DNA of 64,000 nt from Halobaculum litoreum (GCF_030127125.1 NZ_CP126156.1:372001-436000); one strand, 5' to 3'; counted from the first letter of the stretch, positions 50,973-60,560 are shown. The notes: generated from the sequence alone by a model not told the origin. Translations and numbers: made by a program.

Positions 50973-53360
50973 CTACTCCGCGTCCGCGTGGCGCTCCCAG
51001 AACCGCTCCAGCCCGAAGCGGAGCATGTCCGCGCTCACCGGGCGGAACTCATCGCGTTCGTACTCGGGGAGGTACTCCCGGACCCCGTTCCACGACTCGC
51101 GGGCGTAGCGGGCGTCCACCAGACACCGGACGCCCACCTCGTCGGTGCCGCGGATCACCCGCCCGATCGCCTGACGGGCCTTCCGGACCGCCGGCACCGT
51201 CAGCGCCGTCTCGAAGCCGTCGCCGAACTCGCGGTCGTACGCCGTCTTCACGGCGCGGGTCCGCGGCGACGACGTGTTGATGATGGGGACGCCGCAGACG
51301 ACCGCCGCCGCGAGGCGGTCGCCCTCGTAGTCGACGCCCTCGGTGAGGGTGCCGCGGATGCTCGTGACGAGCACCTTCGCGTCGCCGGCGAAGAAGTCCG
51401 CCTTCAGCGACTCGGTGGCGGTGTCGTCGCTCGACTCGTCGAGCAGGACGGGCTTGTCGACCCGGGCGTCCGCGTCGAGTTCCCCCGCCATCCACTCGGC
51501 CTCGCCGTAGCTGGGCATCCCGACGAGCACGTTCCCGGGCGTGGTGCTCGCGACCTCGGCGGCGGCGTCGACGTGCGCCCGCCGCGTCTCGTTGTCCTCG
51601 CCCGGCGGCCCGCGGTTCGAGAAGGTGAACTTCGGCACGTCGAGCGCGAACGACGCGCGGTTCCCCTCGGGGAAGCCGAGCCCGTACGTCCGCTCCTCGA
51701 CCGGCCGGCCCTCGGACTCGAGGTAGTTGAGGCCGGTCACCTCCCTGAACACGTCCAGCGGCGCGAGCGTCGCCGACATGAGGACGCCGCCGCCGAAGTC
51801 GGCGAGTCGTTCGCCGATGGCGTCGGCGGGCACGCAGTTGTGGAGCGCGAGCCGCGCGGAGTACGCCCGTCGCCACGAGTCCGGCGGCGCCGTCTCGTCC
51901 CACGTCCGATCCAGCTCCAACTCCCGGAAGTACGACTCGTGGTCGCAGCGGTACCACGCGTTCAGCGTCCGCCCGACGCCGGGCGCGGCGCGCTGGCGGT
52001 CCTCGTCTTCCGCCTCGTCGAGGATGCGTGCGACCACCGCGCCGACCTGTTCGGCGCGGGCCCACACGTCCTCCCCGTAGCCGGCGTCGCGCGCCCACTC
52101 GGTGATCTCGTCGACCGCGGGCGCTTCCGGGTCGCGCAGCGGGAGTTCCTCGTCGTCGAGGTCGGTCAGGTTCTCGCGCCAGCCGACGCGCTCGGCGTCG
52201 AGGAACTCCGTCACGCGGCGGTCGAGTTCCTCGCGGAGGTCGACGACGAACTCGCGCAGCAGTTGCACCTCGTCGAGGCTCACCTCGGCGTCGGCGAGTT
52301 CGCCGCGCACGAGGTCCGCGTCGGTCGTCCCCTGCGCGCGCTTGCCCGAGTCCTCGAACTGGACGGGCTGGATCACGCGGGTCAGCTCGTTCTCGGCGTC
52401 GCGCAGGCTCGCGTCGGCGACCCCGTCGGAGACGAGGTCCCGCACGCGGGGTTCGAGCATGTGCGCCTCGTCGCAGACGACGAACGTCGAGTCGTCGACG
52501 AGCGCGCCGGTGAACCCGCCCACCGTCGTCGGGTCGAACGCGTGGTAGTAGTTGCCGACGACGACCTCCACCTGCGGCAGGATCGCGCCCATCATCGAGT
52601 GCGGGCAGGTGCCGTGGCCCGCCGACAGCCGCACGAGCTCTTCGGCGTCGATGAGGCCGCGGTCGGTGAAGTCGAACGGGACGGCTTCGGCGGCGTCGCC
52701 GTCCTCGGGGAGGTCGTCGAGGTAGCGCGCGTAGAACGGACAGAACTCGACGCCGTCGCGCGTCGCGCTCCCGCCGTGTTCGGGCATCTCGGGGAGGTAC
52801 GGCGTCGGCTCGCCGGCCGTCTCGAGGTAGTCGACGCCGTCGTCGCCGGTGTCGGCGAAGCCGGTCTGGGCGCGGCGGGCCTGCTCGACGAGCGCGCCCG
52901 CCGTCGTCTCGCCGCCGTCGGCGTCGCCGACGAGGTTCCGGGTGCGCTCGCGCAGCCCCTCGCAGCGCTCGTACACGTTCGTCGTGTCGACGCCGCCGCG
53001 GTTCTCGCGGGCGTACGGACACACGTCGGCCTTGCCGACGAGCGTCATCCCGGAGACGGGGCGCCAGTCGTCGGGCAGCCCCTCGTTGATCGTCCGGAGG
53101 TCCGCCTCGAACTGGCGGAGCTGTTGCTTGACGCTGGTGAGGACGAGCACGCGCTCGAAGTCGCTGTCGGGGTCGCGCACCAGGTCGATGCCGGCGGTCA
53201 GCGCCAGCATCGTCTTCCCGGTGCCGCAGGCGCCCTCGAGCGTCAGGAAGCCGTCGTCGGCGGCGACGGCGCGGGCGGCTTCGATGCCGTCCGCCTGTTC
53301 GGGGTACGGCTCGTCGTGCCCGAACACGCTGCGCCACGCCTCGTCCGTCGCCTCGCTCAC
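50973..53360 (-). CDS. XPD/Rad3-like superfamily 2 DNA helicase with an iron-sulfur site
   Basis: 795 aa. The Walker A is GACGTGKTML, the DEAH box VVCDEAHML, the later motif ILMSATLAPLDVF-like and the final QAIGRVIRGTDEVG. Between motifs I and II are cysteines in DVCPYAREN, YERCEGL, EFCPFYARY and GTCPHSMM, placed as in XPD/DinG for a 4Fe-4S cluster. It should unwind DNA 5' to 3' in repair. I chose the GTG at 53360 (VSEATDEAWRSVFG) by family length; the frame goes on to a TTG at 53390. Confidence 0.9.
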   Translation of the reverse strand: MSEATDEAWRSVFGHDEPYPEQADGIEAARAVAADDGFLTLEGACGTGKTMLALTAGIDLVRDPDSDFERVLVLTSVKQQLRQFEADLRTINEGLPDDWRPVSGMTLVGKADVCPYARENRGGVDTTNVYERCEGLRERTRNLVGDADGGETTAGALVEQARRAQTGFADTGDDGVDYLETAGEPTPYLPEMPEHGGSATRDGVEFCPFYARYLDDLPEDGDAAEAVPFDFTDRGLIDAEELVRLSAGHGTCPHSMMGAILPQVEVVVGNYYHAFDPTTVGGFTGALVDDSTFVVCDEAHMLEPRVRDLVSDGVADASLRDAENELTRVIQPVQFEDSGKRAQGTTDADLVRGELADAEVSLDEVQLLREFVVDLREELDRRVTEFLDAERVGWRENLTDLDDEELPLRDPEAPAVDEITEWARDAGYGEDVWARAEQVGAVVARILDEAEDEDRQRAAPGVGRTLNAWYRCDHESYFRELELDRTWDETAPPDSWRRAYSARLALHNCVPADAIGERLADFGGGVLMSATLAPLDVFREVTGLNYLESEGRPVEERTYGLGFPEGNRASFALDVPKFTFSNRGPPGEDNETRRAHVDAAAEVASTTPGNVLVGMPSYGEAEWMAGELDADARVDKPVLLDESSDDTATESLKADFFAGDAKVLVTSIRGTLTEGVDYEGDRLAAAVVCGVPIINTSSPRTRAVKTAYDREFGDGFETALTVPAVRKARQAIGRVIRGTDEVGVRCLVDARYARESWNGVREYLPEYERDEFRPVSADMLRFGLERFWERHADAE

Positions 53361-53486
53361 GGTGGAATCGGGGATAGCCACGGGGTTCAATCCGTCGATG
53401 GTCCCGTCCCCGTACGTGAACCTTCGGGGGGTGTCGCCGGCCGGGTACCGGTCGCCGCCCCCGCCGCCCGTCTCCCCCGTGCCGCC

Positions 53487-54041
53487 CTACCGACGCGCCA
53501 CGCAGACGAACGTCTCGCGCCGCGTCTCGGCGCGCTCGACGGTGAACCCGGCGTCCTCGAAGGCGCTCGCGGCGTCGCCGACGCCGAAGCGTTCGTCGCG
53601 GGGCGGCCCCGCCTCGCCCGGCCCGTCGCGGGTCCAGTCGACCGTGACGACGCGGCCGCCCGGGCGGACGACCCGCGCGAGCTCCGCGAGCGACGCGTCG
53701 CTCGCGTACTCGTGGTACGTCATCGTCGAGAACGCCGCGTCGAGCGCGTCGGCGGCGAACGGGAGGTCGTCGACGCCGGCGGTCACCGTCTCCACGGTCT
53801 CGGGGACGCCCTTCTCGCGGTACAGGTCGTGCATCTCGGCCTGCACGTCGACGGCGTAGCAGGTGCCGACGCGGGGAGCGACCGCGTCCGTGTAGAAGCC
53901 CGTCCCGGAGCCGAGGTCGGCGACCGCGGCGTCGGGCGCCGTCGCCAGCGCCGCGAGCAGTTCCTCGGCCGAGCAGTAGCGGAACCGGCCGGGGTCCTCG
54001 AGCGCGTCCGCGCGGTCGACGTCGAACGTGTGGAAGCCCAT
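53487..54041 (-). CDS. Class I SAM-dependent methyltransferase
   Basis: 184 aa. The SAM-binding motif is VADLGSGTGFYTDAVAP, then the acidic AVDVQAEM, DDLPFAADALDAAFS and LARVVRPGGRVVTVDW: a standard small methyltransferase with UbiE-like motifs. Substrate not readable. ATG at 54041, divergent from the HEWD gene. Confidence 0.85.
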   Translation of the reverse strand: MGFHTFDVDRADALEDPGRFRYCSAEELLAALATAPDAAVADLGSGTGFYTDAVAPRVGTCYAVDVQAEMHDLYREKGVPETVETVTAGVDDLPFAADALDAAFSTMTYHEYASDASLAELARVVRPGGRVVTVDWTRDGPGEAGPPRDERFGVGDAASAFEDAGFTVERAETRRETFVCVARR

Positions 54042-54107
54042 CGGGCGTCGTTCGGCGGGCGGGGGCTTTACACCCACGGGGGCGCGCCGCCGACGGGTCC
54101 GGGAGGG

Positions 54108-54113
54108 TTTAAG
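54108..54113 (+). promoter_or_regulatory. TATA box of the HEWD gene
   Basis: TTTAAG, centred about 27 nt before the ATG at 54138, giving a leaderless or near-leaderless message. Confidence 0.6.
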
Positions 54114-54137
54114 TCCGATCGCGGTGCACCGACTGGT

Positions 54138-54335
54138 ATGTCCGTCCGTATCCGCCGCCCCGACGAACGCACGTGCGAGCGCTGCGGCCGCCAGGAGCGG
54201 TTCGACGTGGCCAGCGGGAGTTGGGTCGTCGCCGACGCGGACGCGGTCGGCGGCGTGTACTGCATCCACGAGTGGGACATCAACGGCACGTTCGTCCCGT
54301 TCGAGGAACTCGACGACCCCCGCGCCGACGCCTGA
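54138..54335 (+). CDS. HEWD family protein
   Basis: 65 aa. The zinc-type pair CERCG near the N-terminus and the sequence YCIHEWDINGTFVPFEE, which carries the H-E-W-D motif after which the haloarchaeal family is named; a cysteine just before it could complete a zinc site. Role unknown but widely conserved. ATG at 54138; 7 bp separate it from cutA, so the two share a message. Confidence 0.85.
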   Translation: MSVRIRRPDERTCERCGRQERFDVASGSWVVADADAVGGVYCIHEWDINGTFVPFEELDDPRADA

Positions 54336-54342
54336 GACGACC

Positions 54343-54654
54343 GTGCCGACGCTGTACGTCACGGCCCCGCCCGGCGCGGCGGCGACTCTCGCCCGGACGC
54401 TCGTCGACGAGCGCCTCGCCGCCTGCGTCAACCGCGTCCCCTGCCGGTCGACGTACCGCTGGGACGGGGCGGTGGTCGCCGACGACCCCGAGGAGGTGCT
54501 GCTCGTGAAGACGAGCGACGAGCGCGTCGCCGAGGCGGAGGCCCGCATCCTCGAGGCCCACCCGTACGACACCCCCTGCGTCGAACGGTTCGCCCCCGAC
54601 GCCGTCGCCGACCCGTTCGCCGCGTGGATCGACGAGGCGACGAGCCCGGAGTAG
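54343..54654 (+). CDS. cutA: Divalent-cation tolerance protein CutA
   Basis: 103 aa, trimeric ferredoxin-like fold. YVTAPPGAAATLARTLVDERLAACVNRV is the family N-terminal half, STYRWDGAV the metal-site strand and HPYDTPCVERF the end. In bacteria it affects copper and other metal tolerance; the mechanism is not settled. GTG at 54343, immediately after the HEWD gene. Confidence 0.9.
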   Translation: MPTLYVTAPPGAAATLARTLVDERLAACVNRVPCRSTYRWDGAVVADDPEEVLLVKTSDERVAEAEARILEAHPYDTPCVERFAPDAVADPFAAWIDEATSPE

Positions 54655-54665
54655 GGCGGGGTGCT

Positions 54666-55388
54666 TCAGGGCTCGGCCCGGTCGACCAGCCGCGACAACA
54701 CCGCGAGCGTGCCGTCCATGTACCCGTCCGCGAGCACCTCGTCGGCGGCCGCGCGGGCCGCCTCGTCGGCGTTCGCGACCGCGTAGCTCTCGCCGGCGAC
54801 GTCGAACGTGGAGACGTCGTTCATCGAGTCGCCGACGGCGACGAACTCGGCGGGGTCGCGGTCGAGGACGGCCGCGGCCTCCCGGAGCGCCGCGCCCTTG
54901 CTCACGTCGGGGTCGGTGAGGTGGTACGCGTAGCCGGTGTCGAGGAACGTCAGGTCGAACTCGTCGGCCACCTCGCGCAACAGCGCCTCGTCGGCGGTCA
55001 GGCGGGCGGCGACCTCCGTCTCGCGCCAGCGGTTGACGGTGTCGGCCTCGCCCCACCCGAGGTCGCCGCCGCGCTCGCGGAACGCCGCGACCGCGCGGGC
55101 GACCCGGTCGGCGTCGCCGGCGACCCGCACCGTCTCGTCGACGCAGACGACCCCGCCGTTCTCCGCGACCACCCGCTCGGGGACGCCCGCGAAGTGACAC
55201 AGCGCGACCGGGTACGGGAACGACTTGCCCGTCGCGAGCACGACCGGCGCGGGCCACGCGGGGAGCGCGCGGAACACCCGCGGGTCGACGGTGTGGTCGG
55301 GCGTCGTCAGGGTGCCGTCGATGTCGAGCGCCAGCGGCGGGAGGTCGGCGTCGGCGGGGACGTCGAACGCCGGCGACTGCGCGGTCAT
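54666..55388 (-). CDS. Phosphoglycolate phosphatase, archaeal HAD type
   Basis: 240 aa. The nucleophile motif LALDIDGTLTT (DxDGT), the lysine in DVSKGAALRE and the Asp pair AVGDSMNDVSTF are the HAD catalytic motifs. The cap insert is of the TA0175/C2 type, as in archaeal phosphoglycolate phosphatases (2-phosphoglycolate to glycolate). ATG at 55388. Convergent with cutA. Confidence 0.9.
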   Translation of the reverse strand: MTAQSPAFDVPADADLPPLALDIDGTLTTPDHTVDPRVFRALPAWPAPVVLATGKSFPYPVALCHFAGVPERVVAENGGVVCVDETVRVAGDADRVARAVAAFRERGGDLGWGEADTVNRWRETEVAARLTADEALLREVADEFDLTFLDTGYAYHLTDPDVSKGAALREAAAVLDRDPAEFVAVGDSMNDVSTFDVAGESYAVANADEAARAAADEVLADGYMDGTLAVLSRLVDRAEP

Positions 55389-55440
55389 GGGCGAAGCGTG
55401 GGCGCGGGCGGCGATAAGCGGTGGCGTTCGCGCGGGGCGG

Positions 55441-56256
55441 TCAGCGCATCCCGGGCGGCGGGCCGTCGTCGCCGAGGTCGTCGCCGTCCGTGTCGACGTC
55501 GAGCCCCATCTCCTCGCGCCGCTCGCGCAGCGCCTCGATCTGCCGCCGGTAGTACAGCAGGCCGCCGCCGCCGACGGCGAAGAACAGCGCGAACACCGCG
55601 CCGAAGATCTGCACGTCCTGCGGGAGGTAGAACTGGACGATCACCGAGCGCGACTGCACGTCGTCCCACCGGATGTGGAGGCGGCCGTCGGCGTCCGTGC
55701 TCGTCGCCGTGGGGGCGGGGCTGACGTCGCCGAACACCGGCAGCGACGTGCGACGGTTCGGCGGCAACACGACCTCGTAGGAGCCCCGCACGTACGTCGG
55801 CAGCGTGAAGCGCTTGGGCGTCGACCCCGCGGAGAACGCGACCCGGTCGCCGTCGACGTCGCCCTCGCCGGGCAGCTCGATCCGGACGACGTCGCGGGTC
55901 TGGTCGACCGCGCCGCGTTGACGGAGCTGGGTGCCGTTGATCACGGTGCCGTTCGGGTAGCGGTAGCGCACCGCCCGGACGTCGAGCGGGTTCGTGCCGC
56001 CGAGGCCGTCGCGGCGGAACAGCTCGATCTCGCTCCCGTTGACCGCGTACACCGCCGAGAAGCTCGCGTCGTCGTGGACCGTGATGTGGGCGTCGAGGTC
56101 GTCGTCGACGCTCTCGTTCCACGCGTACGAGCCGCCGCGCGGCTCCGCGTCGAGACGGTCGGCGGGGACCGAGCCGCCGCCGAGGAGGCCGAGACAGCCC
56201 GACAGCGACAACAGCACCACGAGCGCCGCCACGGGGAGGAGCCGTCTCCTGACCAT
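55441..56256 (-). CDS. DUF5803 family membrane lipoprotein
   Basis: 271 aa. Signal peptide with lipobox (LLSLSGCLG), a beta-rich outside domain, and near the C-terminus one transmembrane helix (IFGAVFALFFAVGGGGLLYY) followed by an acidic cytoplasmic tail. Haloarchaeal DUF5803, role unknown. It follows DUF2110 by 3 bp (start 56256, previous stop 56260) in the tfe cluster. ATG start. Confidence 0.85.
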   Translation of the reverse strand: MVRRRLLPVAALVVLLSLSGCLGLLGGGSVPADRLDAEPRGGSYAWNESVDDDLDAHITVHDDASFSAVYAVNGSEIELFRRDGLGGTNPLDVRAVRYRYPNGTVINGTQLRQRGAVDQTRDVVRIELPGEGDVDGDRVAFSAGSTPKRFTLPTYVRGSYEVVLPPNRRTSLPVFGDVSPAPTATSTDADGRLHIRWDDVQSRSVIVQFYLPQDVQIFGAVFALFFAVGGGGLLYYRRQIEALRERREEMGLDVDTDGDDLGDDGPPPGMR

Positions 56257-56259
56257 CGG

Positions 56260-56934
56260 TTACTGGGGGATGACCGCCTTCAGTTCGGAGGGGAGGTAGC
56301 CGCCGATGGACGCGAGGAGGCCGGGCGCGTCCGTGTTCTCGCGACAGATGATGCTCTGCTCCAGCAGGCCGAGGCGCTCGACGGTGACGATGTCGTTGGC
56401 GTGGCCCGCCCGGTTGACGGTGGCGCGCGTCTCCGCCCGCGTCGCGGAGTTGACGTTGACGCGCCCCTGACCGCGGGTCCAGTCGTACAGGCGGTCGCGC
56501 TCGGCGTCGGCCAGTTCGTGGGCGCCGTCCGCGTCGTACACGAACCGCAGCGTCGTGTGTTGGACGATGCCGAACCGGTCGCGGATCTGTTCGGGCGTCC
56601 CGGCGCCGAGCCCGAGCCCGTCGGCCGGGATCCGGATCTCGGTGCCGGCGTCGAGGACGAACCCCTCGTCGTCCCATCCCTCCAGCGTGCCGGCGTACGT
56701 CTCGCCGTCGGTGAAGTGGTCGGTGACCTCGCCCCACTCCTCGCGGAGGAGGTTGCGCGCCACCGTCTCGTCGTCGCCGGAGACGGTGACGGAGACGAAG
56801 TCGTCGTGGCGGACGCCGACGTCGAACTCCACGTCGAGGTCGCCCAGCTCGTTGGCCACCAGCGACGTCATCCCGTCGAGCGCGCGCTCGCGAGCCTCGC
56901 CGGCGACGTAGCACTTGGTCGCGAGGACGACCAT
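56260..56934 (-). CDS. DUF2110 family protein
   Basis: 224 aa, soluble. VVLATKCYVAGEARERALD and the SVTVSGDDETVARNLL and later VNVNSATRAETRATVNRAGHANDI segments are typical of archaeal DUF2110. The fold is unknown, with a suggestion of an RNA-binding-like arrangement. It is adjacent to tfe (start 56934, tfe stop 56935), an old and conserved neighbourhood, so a link with transcription or RNA is plausible but unproven. Confidence 0.85.
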   Translation of the reverse strand: MVVLATKCYVAGEARERALDGMTSLVANELGDLDVEFDVGVRHDDFVSVTVSGDDETVARNLLREEWGEVTDHFTDGETYAGTLEGWDDEGFVLDAGTEIRIPADGLGLGAGTPEQIRDRFGIVQHTTLRFVYDADGAHELADAERDRLYDWTRGQGRVNVNSATRAETRATVNRAGHANDIVTVERLGLLEQSIICRENTDAPGLLASIGGYLPSELKAVIPQ

Positions 56935-57474
56935 CTACGCTTCCGCCTCGGCTTCGTCGCGCTCGACGTTCAGCTCGTCGCGGAGCTGGTCGATGCGCCA
57001 CTCCATCGCCTCCACCAGCCGGGAGTTCTCCATCGACTCCAGCGGCGAGCCGCACTCCGGGCACTCGAAGCCGAACTCCATCGCCTCCTCGAACTCGAAG
57101 CGGATGGAGTCGACCTCGCACAGGTAGAACTGGTGGTCGGACTCGTACGACCGCCGTCGGTCGAGCCCCTCGAGCAGGCGGTGCATCTCCTCCTCGAGGT
57201 TCTCCGGGATGTTCTCGTAGTGGAACGTCCACAGGTAGGTGAGCCACCCCGAGTCCTCGTCGCGGACGCGGCGGTACGACGCCAGGTCGTTCTCGTAGAG
57301 GATGAACAGCGCCCGGCGCACGTCGTTCAGTTCCAGCCCCATGTCCTCGGCGAGCTCCTCGTCGGTGACCTCGCCGTCCGGCGGGGCCGCCGCGACGGGC
57401 ATCCCCGTCGGACCGACCAGCTCGTGGAGGTACTTCTGGATGACAGGGTCTCCGAGGAGGTCCTCAAAAGCCAT
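56935..57474 (-). CDS. tfe: Transcription factor E (TFIIE-alpha homologue)
   Basis: 179 aa. A winged-helix domain (about 1-90, VTDEELAEDMGLELNDVRRALFILYENDLASYRR) is followed by a zinc-ribbon part, with CEVDS and later CPECGSPLE. TFE stimulates promoter opening at archaeal TBP/TFB/RNAP complexes. The first zinc-ribbon cysteine pair is reduced to a single C, seen also in some halophiles. ATG at 57474. First gene of tfe-DUF2110-DUF5803. Confidence 0.95.
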   Translation of the reverse strand: MAFEDLLGDPVIQKYLHELVGPTGMPVAAAPPDGEVTDEELAEDMGLELNDVRRALFILYENDLASYRRVRDEDSGWLTYLWTFHYENIPENLEEEMHRLLEGLDRRRSYESDHQFYLCEVDSIRFEFEEAMEFGFECPECGSPLESMENSRLVEAMEWRIDQLRDELNVERDEAEAEA

Positions 57475-57600
57475 TTGTCGAAACTGCGGGCGGCCGTCGG
57501 TTAAAGTCACCGACTCGTCGGATCCGGCGGCGTTCCGGCGCACGCCCGCGGCCGGCCGCACAGTTAACACCGGCCCACGCGACACGTCGACCCGACCGAT

Positions 57601-58198
57601 GTCCGGGCAGTTCCCCACGGTGCCGACGGACGCGCTCGCCGACGGCGGGTGGCGCGAGCGCGAGCGCCGCGAGACGCGGGCGTTCGACGCCAAGGTGGTC
57701 GCCGTCGACGCCGCCACCCTCGTGTTCGAGGACGTCGCCCTCCGCGAGCGACTGCGGGCGGCGACCGGGCTCGACGGGCTGTGGCGCTTCTTCGTGGCGA
57801 GCCGGCTCACGCTCACGCCGCGGACGCCCCCTCGCCGTCGCTCACGAAGCTCGTCGCGAACCGCGGCCACGCCGGCTTCGCCGACACGCTCGCCGACCGC
57901 GGGTTCGAGGGGTCCGACGCGCGAACGACGACGGGCGGGCGGCGGCCGCGGCGGCGTTCGACGACGGCGTCCGGATCGCGGCGTACGACGCCCTCTGTCG
58001 GCTCGACGAGGTCGCCGTCCGCGCCCGCGGGTGGGCGGGGGTCGTGCCCCACGACGGCGCGTACCTCCTCGTCGGCGGGGCGTACCCGACGGCCGTCCGG
58101 GAGGCGCCCGACGCGGCGACCGCCGACGCCGTCGCGGCGGCGCTGGACGCCGAGGGGTTCCGCGAGGGCTGTTCGCGCTGATGCGCGACACGGGGTGA
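57601..58198 (+). pseudogene. Hypothetical protein, paralogue of 49799, broken by two or three frameshifts
   Basis: From ATG 57601 (MSGQFPTVPTDALAD) the frame is good to RLTLTPRTPP. A second frame gives SLTKLVANRGHAGFADTLAD; a third gives AAFDDGVRIAAYDALC to AAALDAEGFREG. The stop is at 58179 or, with one more shift, at 58196. Breaks are near 57833, 57940 and perhaps 58169, in GC-rich runs. The pieces align with the protein at 49799. Assembly errors are likelier than decay because all parts are conserved. Confidence 0.6.
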
Positions 58199-58214
58199 GA
58201 CGTCCCGCGCGGGC

Positions 58215-58630
58215 TCAGTCGCGCCGGCGGCGACCCGCCAGCGCGCGGACGACCCCGACGAGGTCGACCCTCACGGGCGCGACGCCGAGGGCGCGCGCGA
58301 CCGGGCCCGGCGACACGCCCGGGTCGACGCGGGCCACCTCGACGCCGCGGACGTACAGGCCGAGCGGGACGCGGTCGACGGGGGCGTCCGGCGGGAGGGG
58401 AGCGCGGCTCGGAGTCCGGCGAACGACCGCAGGGCCGCCAGCCGGTCGGCGTGCACCTCGACGCGACCGTCCCGCGACCGGATCCGGAGCGGCTCGCCGT
58501 CGACGGTCGCGTCGGCGTCGACGACGACCCGGAGGTCGCCGACCGCGATGCGGTCCGGCTCGTCGGGCGCCGCCGGGTCCGTCGACTCGTCGACCGGCGC
58601 CCCGGTCACGCCGCCGGGGTCGTCGCTCAC
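58215..58630 (-). pseudogene. Small haloarchaeal hypothetical protein, one frameshift
   Basis: GTG at 58630 (VSDDPGGVTG), overlapping the stop of the upstream gene. The first frame runs through RIAVGDLRVVVDADATVDGE to FAGLRAAL. The second continues LPPDAPVDRVPLGLYVRG to ALAGRRRRD. One missing C near 58398-58403 joins them into about 138 aa. No function known. It travels with the 58627-58857 gene. Confidence 0.55.
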
Positions 58631-58857
58631 TCGTCGTCCGGGTGCTCGCTCGAGGAGATGCGGAGCGTCCCGTTGAGCCGCCAGTGGGCGTGTTCGGCGT
58701 CCTCGCCCGCGGCGCTCGGCACGTCGACCTCCATGTCGTCGAACGTGTAGCTGATCTCGGCTCCGCGCCCGGTGAGCCGTTCGTACAGGGCGATCCCGAA
58801 GTCCGGCCACGTCGTCGTCTCCTCACCCCGCCGGTTCGGCGTGTCGTCGGCACTCAT
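58627..58857 (-). CDS. Small acidic haloarchaeal hypothetical protein
   Basis: 76 aa: MSADDTPNRRGE, then a compact alpha/beta core WPDFGIALYERLTG and ISYTFDDMEVDVPS. It resembles conserved haloarchaeal small proteins without known role. ATG at 58857; the stop overlaps the next start (GTGA), so the two proteins are coupled. Confidence 0.65.
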   Translation of the reverse strand: MSADDTPNRRGEETTTWPDFGIALYERLTGRGAEISYTFDDMEVDVPSAAGEDAEHAHWRLNGTLRISSSEHPDDE

Positions 58858-58938
58858 CTCGTGTCAGGCCAAGGGGTCGGACGGTCTTATCGGTGTCCCC
58901 GGTGCCGGTTCCGACGACGGCCGGCCCCGCGGGGGCGA

Positions 58939-59760
58939 CTACCCCCGCAGGTCCACGCCGACGGCCGCGTGGAGTTCGCTCGGGTCGGCGTCGGCCAGCC
59001 GGTCGTCGGCGGGAACGAGCCGGTGGCGCGGCCGCCCCACCCCGACCGGCTCGCGGACCGTGTCGACCACGCCGGCGTCGACGAGGCGTGCCTTCGCGCG
59101 GGCGACCTCAGTGCGGCTCGAGACGCCGACCGACTCGGCCCAGTCCCCGAGACGCATCGCGAGCAGGCGGTTGCGGGCCGCGACGAGGGTACACGCCGTC
59201 ACGTGGTCGAGGGGCTCGTCGCCGGTCCCCGGCCCGACGGCGTCGAACAGCGCCGCGAGGTCCGGCGCGGCGTCCGGCCACCGGTCGGCGAACGTGTCGA
59301 GCACCGTCTCCCGACCGGGTGTGTCGACCGACACCTCGTCGGCGCCGTCCCAGCGGTCCTCGTACGCCGCCGCGAGCGGTCCGTCGACGGCCCCGCCGCC
59401 CGACGCCCCGAGGACCGTCGCCGGCGCCGGGCCGGCGGCGGGGAGCGAGAACTGCGCCATGGCGCGCCCGTCGACGATCGCCAGCGACGACTCGACGGCG
59501 GCGGTCCGCACGGCGAGCCGGCCCGCCTCCATCGCGTCGGCCGCGTCCGCGGCCACGAGGAAGTCGTCGAGCGCGGCGTCGACCGTCTCGGGCGTGCACA
59601 ACAGCCTGACCGACTGCGGCGGCGGCGCGTCGCCCGTGCGACGGTCGCGAAGCTCGGCGACGAGCGCGCGGACGGTCGCCGGCCCCGGGCCGACGAGGAG
59701 CGCCCGTTCGGCGCCCGCGATGCTCTCCCGGACGAGCTCGGAGGGGGAACGTGTCGTCAC
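58939..59760 (-). CDS. TbsP-type (DUF5821) transcriptional regulator
   Basis: 273 aa. Its layout matches the haloarchaeal DUF5821/TbsP family: an N-terminal sensing region with VRLLCTPETVDAALDDFLVAADAAD and VSVDTPGRETV, then a C-terminal winged helix (TACTLVAARNRLLAMRLGDWAESVGVSSRTEVARAKARLVDAGVVDT) and VGRPRHRLV. TbsP is known to act with TrmB in sugar-dependent control; here the ligand and targets are not readable. GTG at 59760. Confidence 0.85.
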   Translation of the reverse strand: MTTRSPSELVRESIAGAERALLVGPGPATVRALVAELRDRRTGDAPPPQSVRLLCTPETVDAALDDFLVAADAADAMEAGRLAVRTAAVESSLAIVDGRAMAQFSLPAAGPAPATVLGASGGGAVDGPLAAAYEDRWDGADEVSVDTPGRETVLDTFADRWPDAAPDLAALFDAVGPGTGDEPLDHVTACTLVAARNRLLAMRLGDWAESVGVSSRTEVARAKARLVDAGVVDTVREPVGVGRPRHRLVPADDRLADADPSELHAAVGVDLRG

Positions 59761-59816
59761 GACGGGGGATGAGGCGCACCGCGACTTCAGTTTTCAGATC
59801 CGCTCGCGTTGGATTT

Positions 59817-60560
59817 TCACTCGAGCAGGCGAGCGAACAGGAGGTAGCCGGTGTGGCCGACGCCGGCCGTGCTCGGCCGCGTACCGCGGTCGTCGACGGT
59901 CAACTCGCGTTGGATCGTCTCCATCGTCCGCACCTCCCCGAGCCCCGCGTCGCGGGCGGTCAGCTCCACCTCGCGGGCGTCCTCGACGAACGGGGTGTAG
60001 ACGGCGACGTACCCGCCCGGGACGAGGAGCTCCGGCGCGCGCGCCACGACGGCGGCGGCGTCGCCGGTGTCGAGCGTCAGCAGGTCGAACGGCTCGCCGG
60101 CCGCCAGGTCGTCGAGGTCGTCGGTGAGGTCGCCGGTGCGGACCTCGACGCGGTCCGCGACGCCGCCCAGCCGCATGTTATCGCGGGCGTTCTCGGCGAA
60201 CTCGGGGTCGACCTCGTAGGTGGTCACCTCGGCGCCGATGCGGCCGAGGTAGCCCGACAGCACGCCGGTTCCGGTGCCGGCGTCGAGCACGCGGTCGCCC
60301 GACTGCGCGCCCGTGTGGCCGATCACGAGCCCGACGTCGCGGGGCATCATCGGCGCCCCGGTGCGCTCGAAGTGGTTGAACAGGTCCGGGCCGCGGAGCC
60401 GACGGACGTGGAACACCTCGCCGAGATGCGTCTCCAGCGTCCGCCCGTGCTCGACGTCCTCGGGGACCTCCAGCACGCCGAGGTCCGTCTGGAGCTCGTC
60501 GCCGGGGGCGCGGAGGTACTCCCGGTCGGACTCGGCGTGGACGAGGAGGTACGAACTCAC
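59817..60560 (-). CDS. trmI: tRNA (adenine-N1)-methyltransferase TrmI
   Basis: 247 aa. The N-terminal OB-like domain ([23 protein letters not shown], then HRG-type [12 protein letters not shown]) is followed by a SAM fold with [20 protein letters not shown] and [11 protein letters not shown]. It methylates A57/A58 in archaeal tRNA. GTG at 60560; its start overlaps the stop of nac by four bases, a conserved archaeal pair. Confidence 0.92.
   Translation of the reverse strand: MSSYLLVHAESDREYLRAPGDELQTDLGVLEVPEDVEHGRTLETHLGEVFHVRRLRGPDLFNHFERTGAPMMPRDVGLVIGHTGAQSGDRVLDAGTGTGVLSGYLGRIGAEVTTYEVDPEFAENARDNMRLGGVADRVEVRTGDLTDDLDDLAAGEPFDLLTLDTGDAAAVVARAPELLVPGGYVAVYTPFVEDAREVELTARDAGLGEVRTMETIQRELTVDDRGTRPSTAGVGHTGYLLFARLLE

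Noticed and set aside
50988..54335. Plus-strand open frame of 1115 codons
   Set aside because: Antisense shadow of the helicase and methyltransferase; only its last 65 codons (the HEWD protein) are real.
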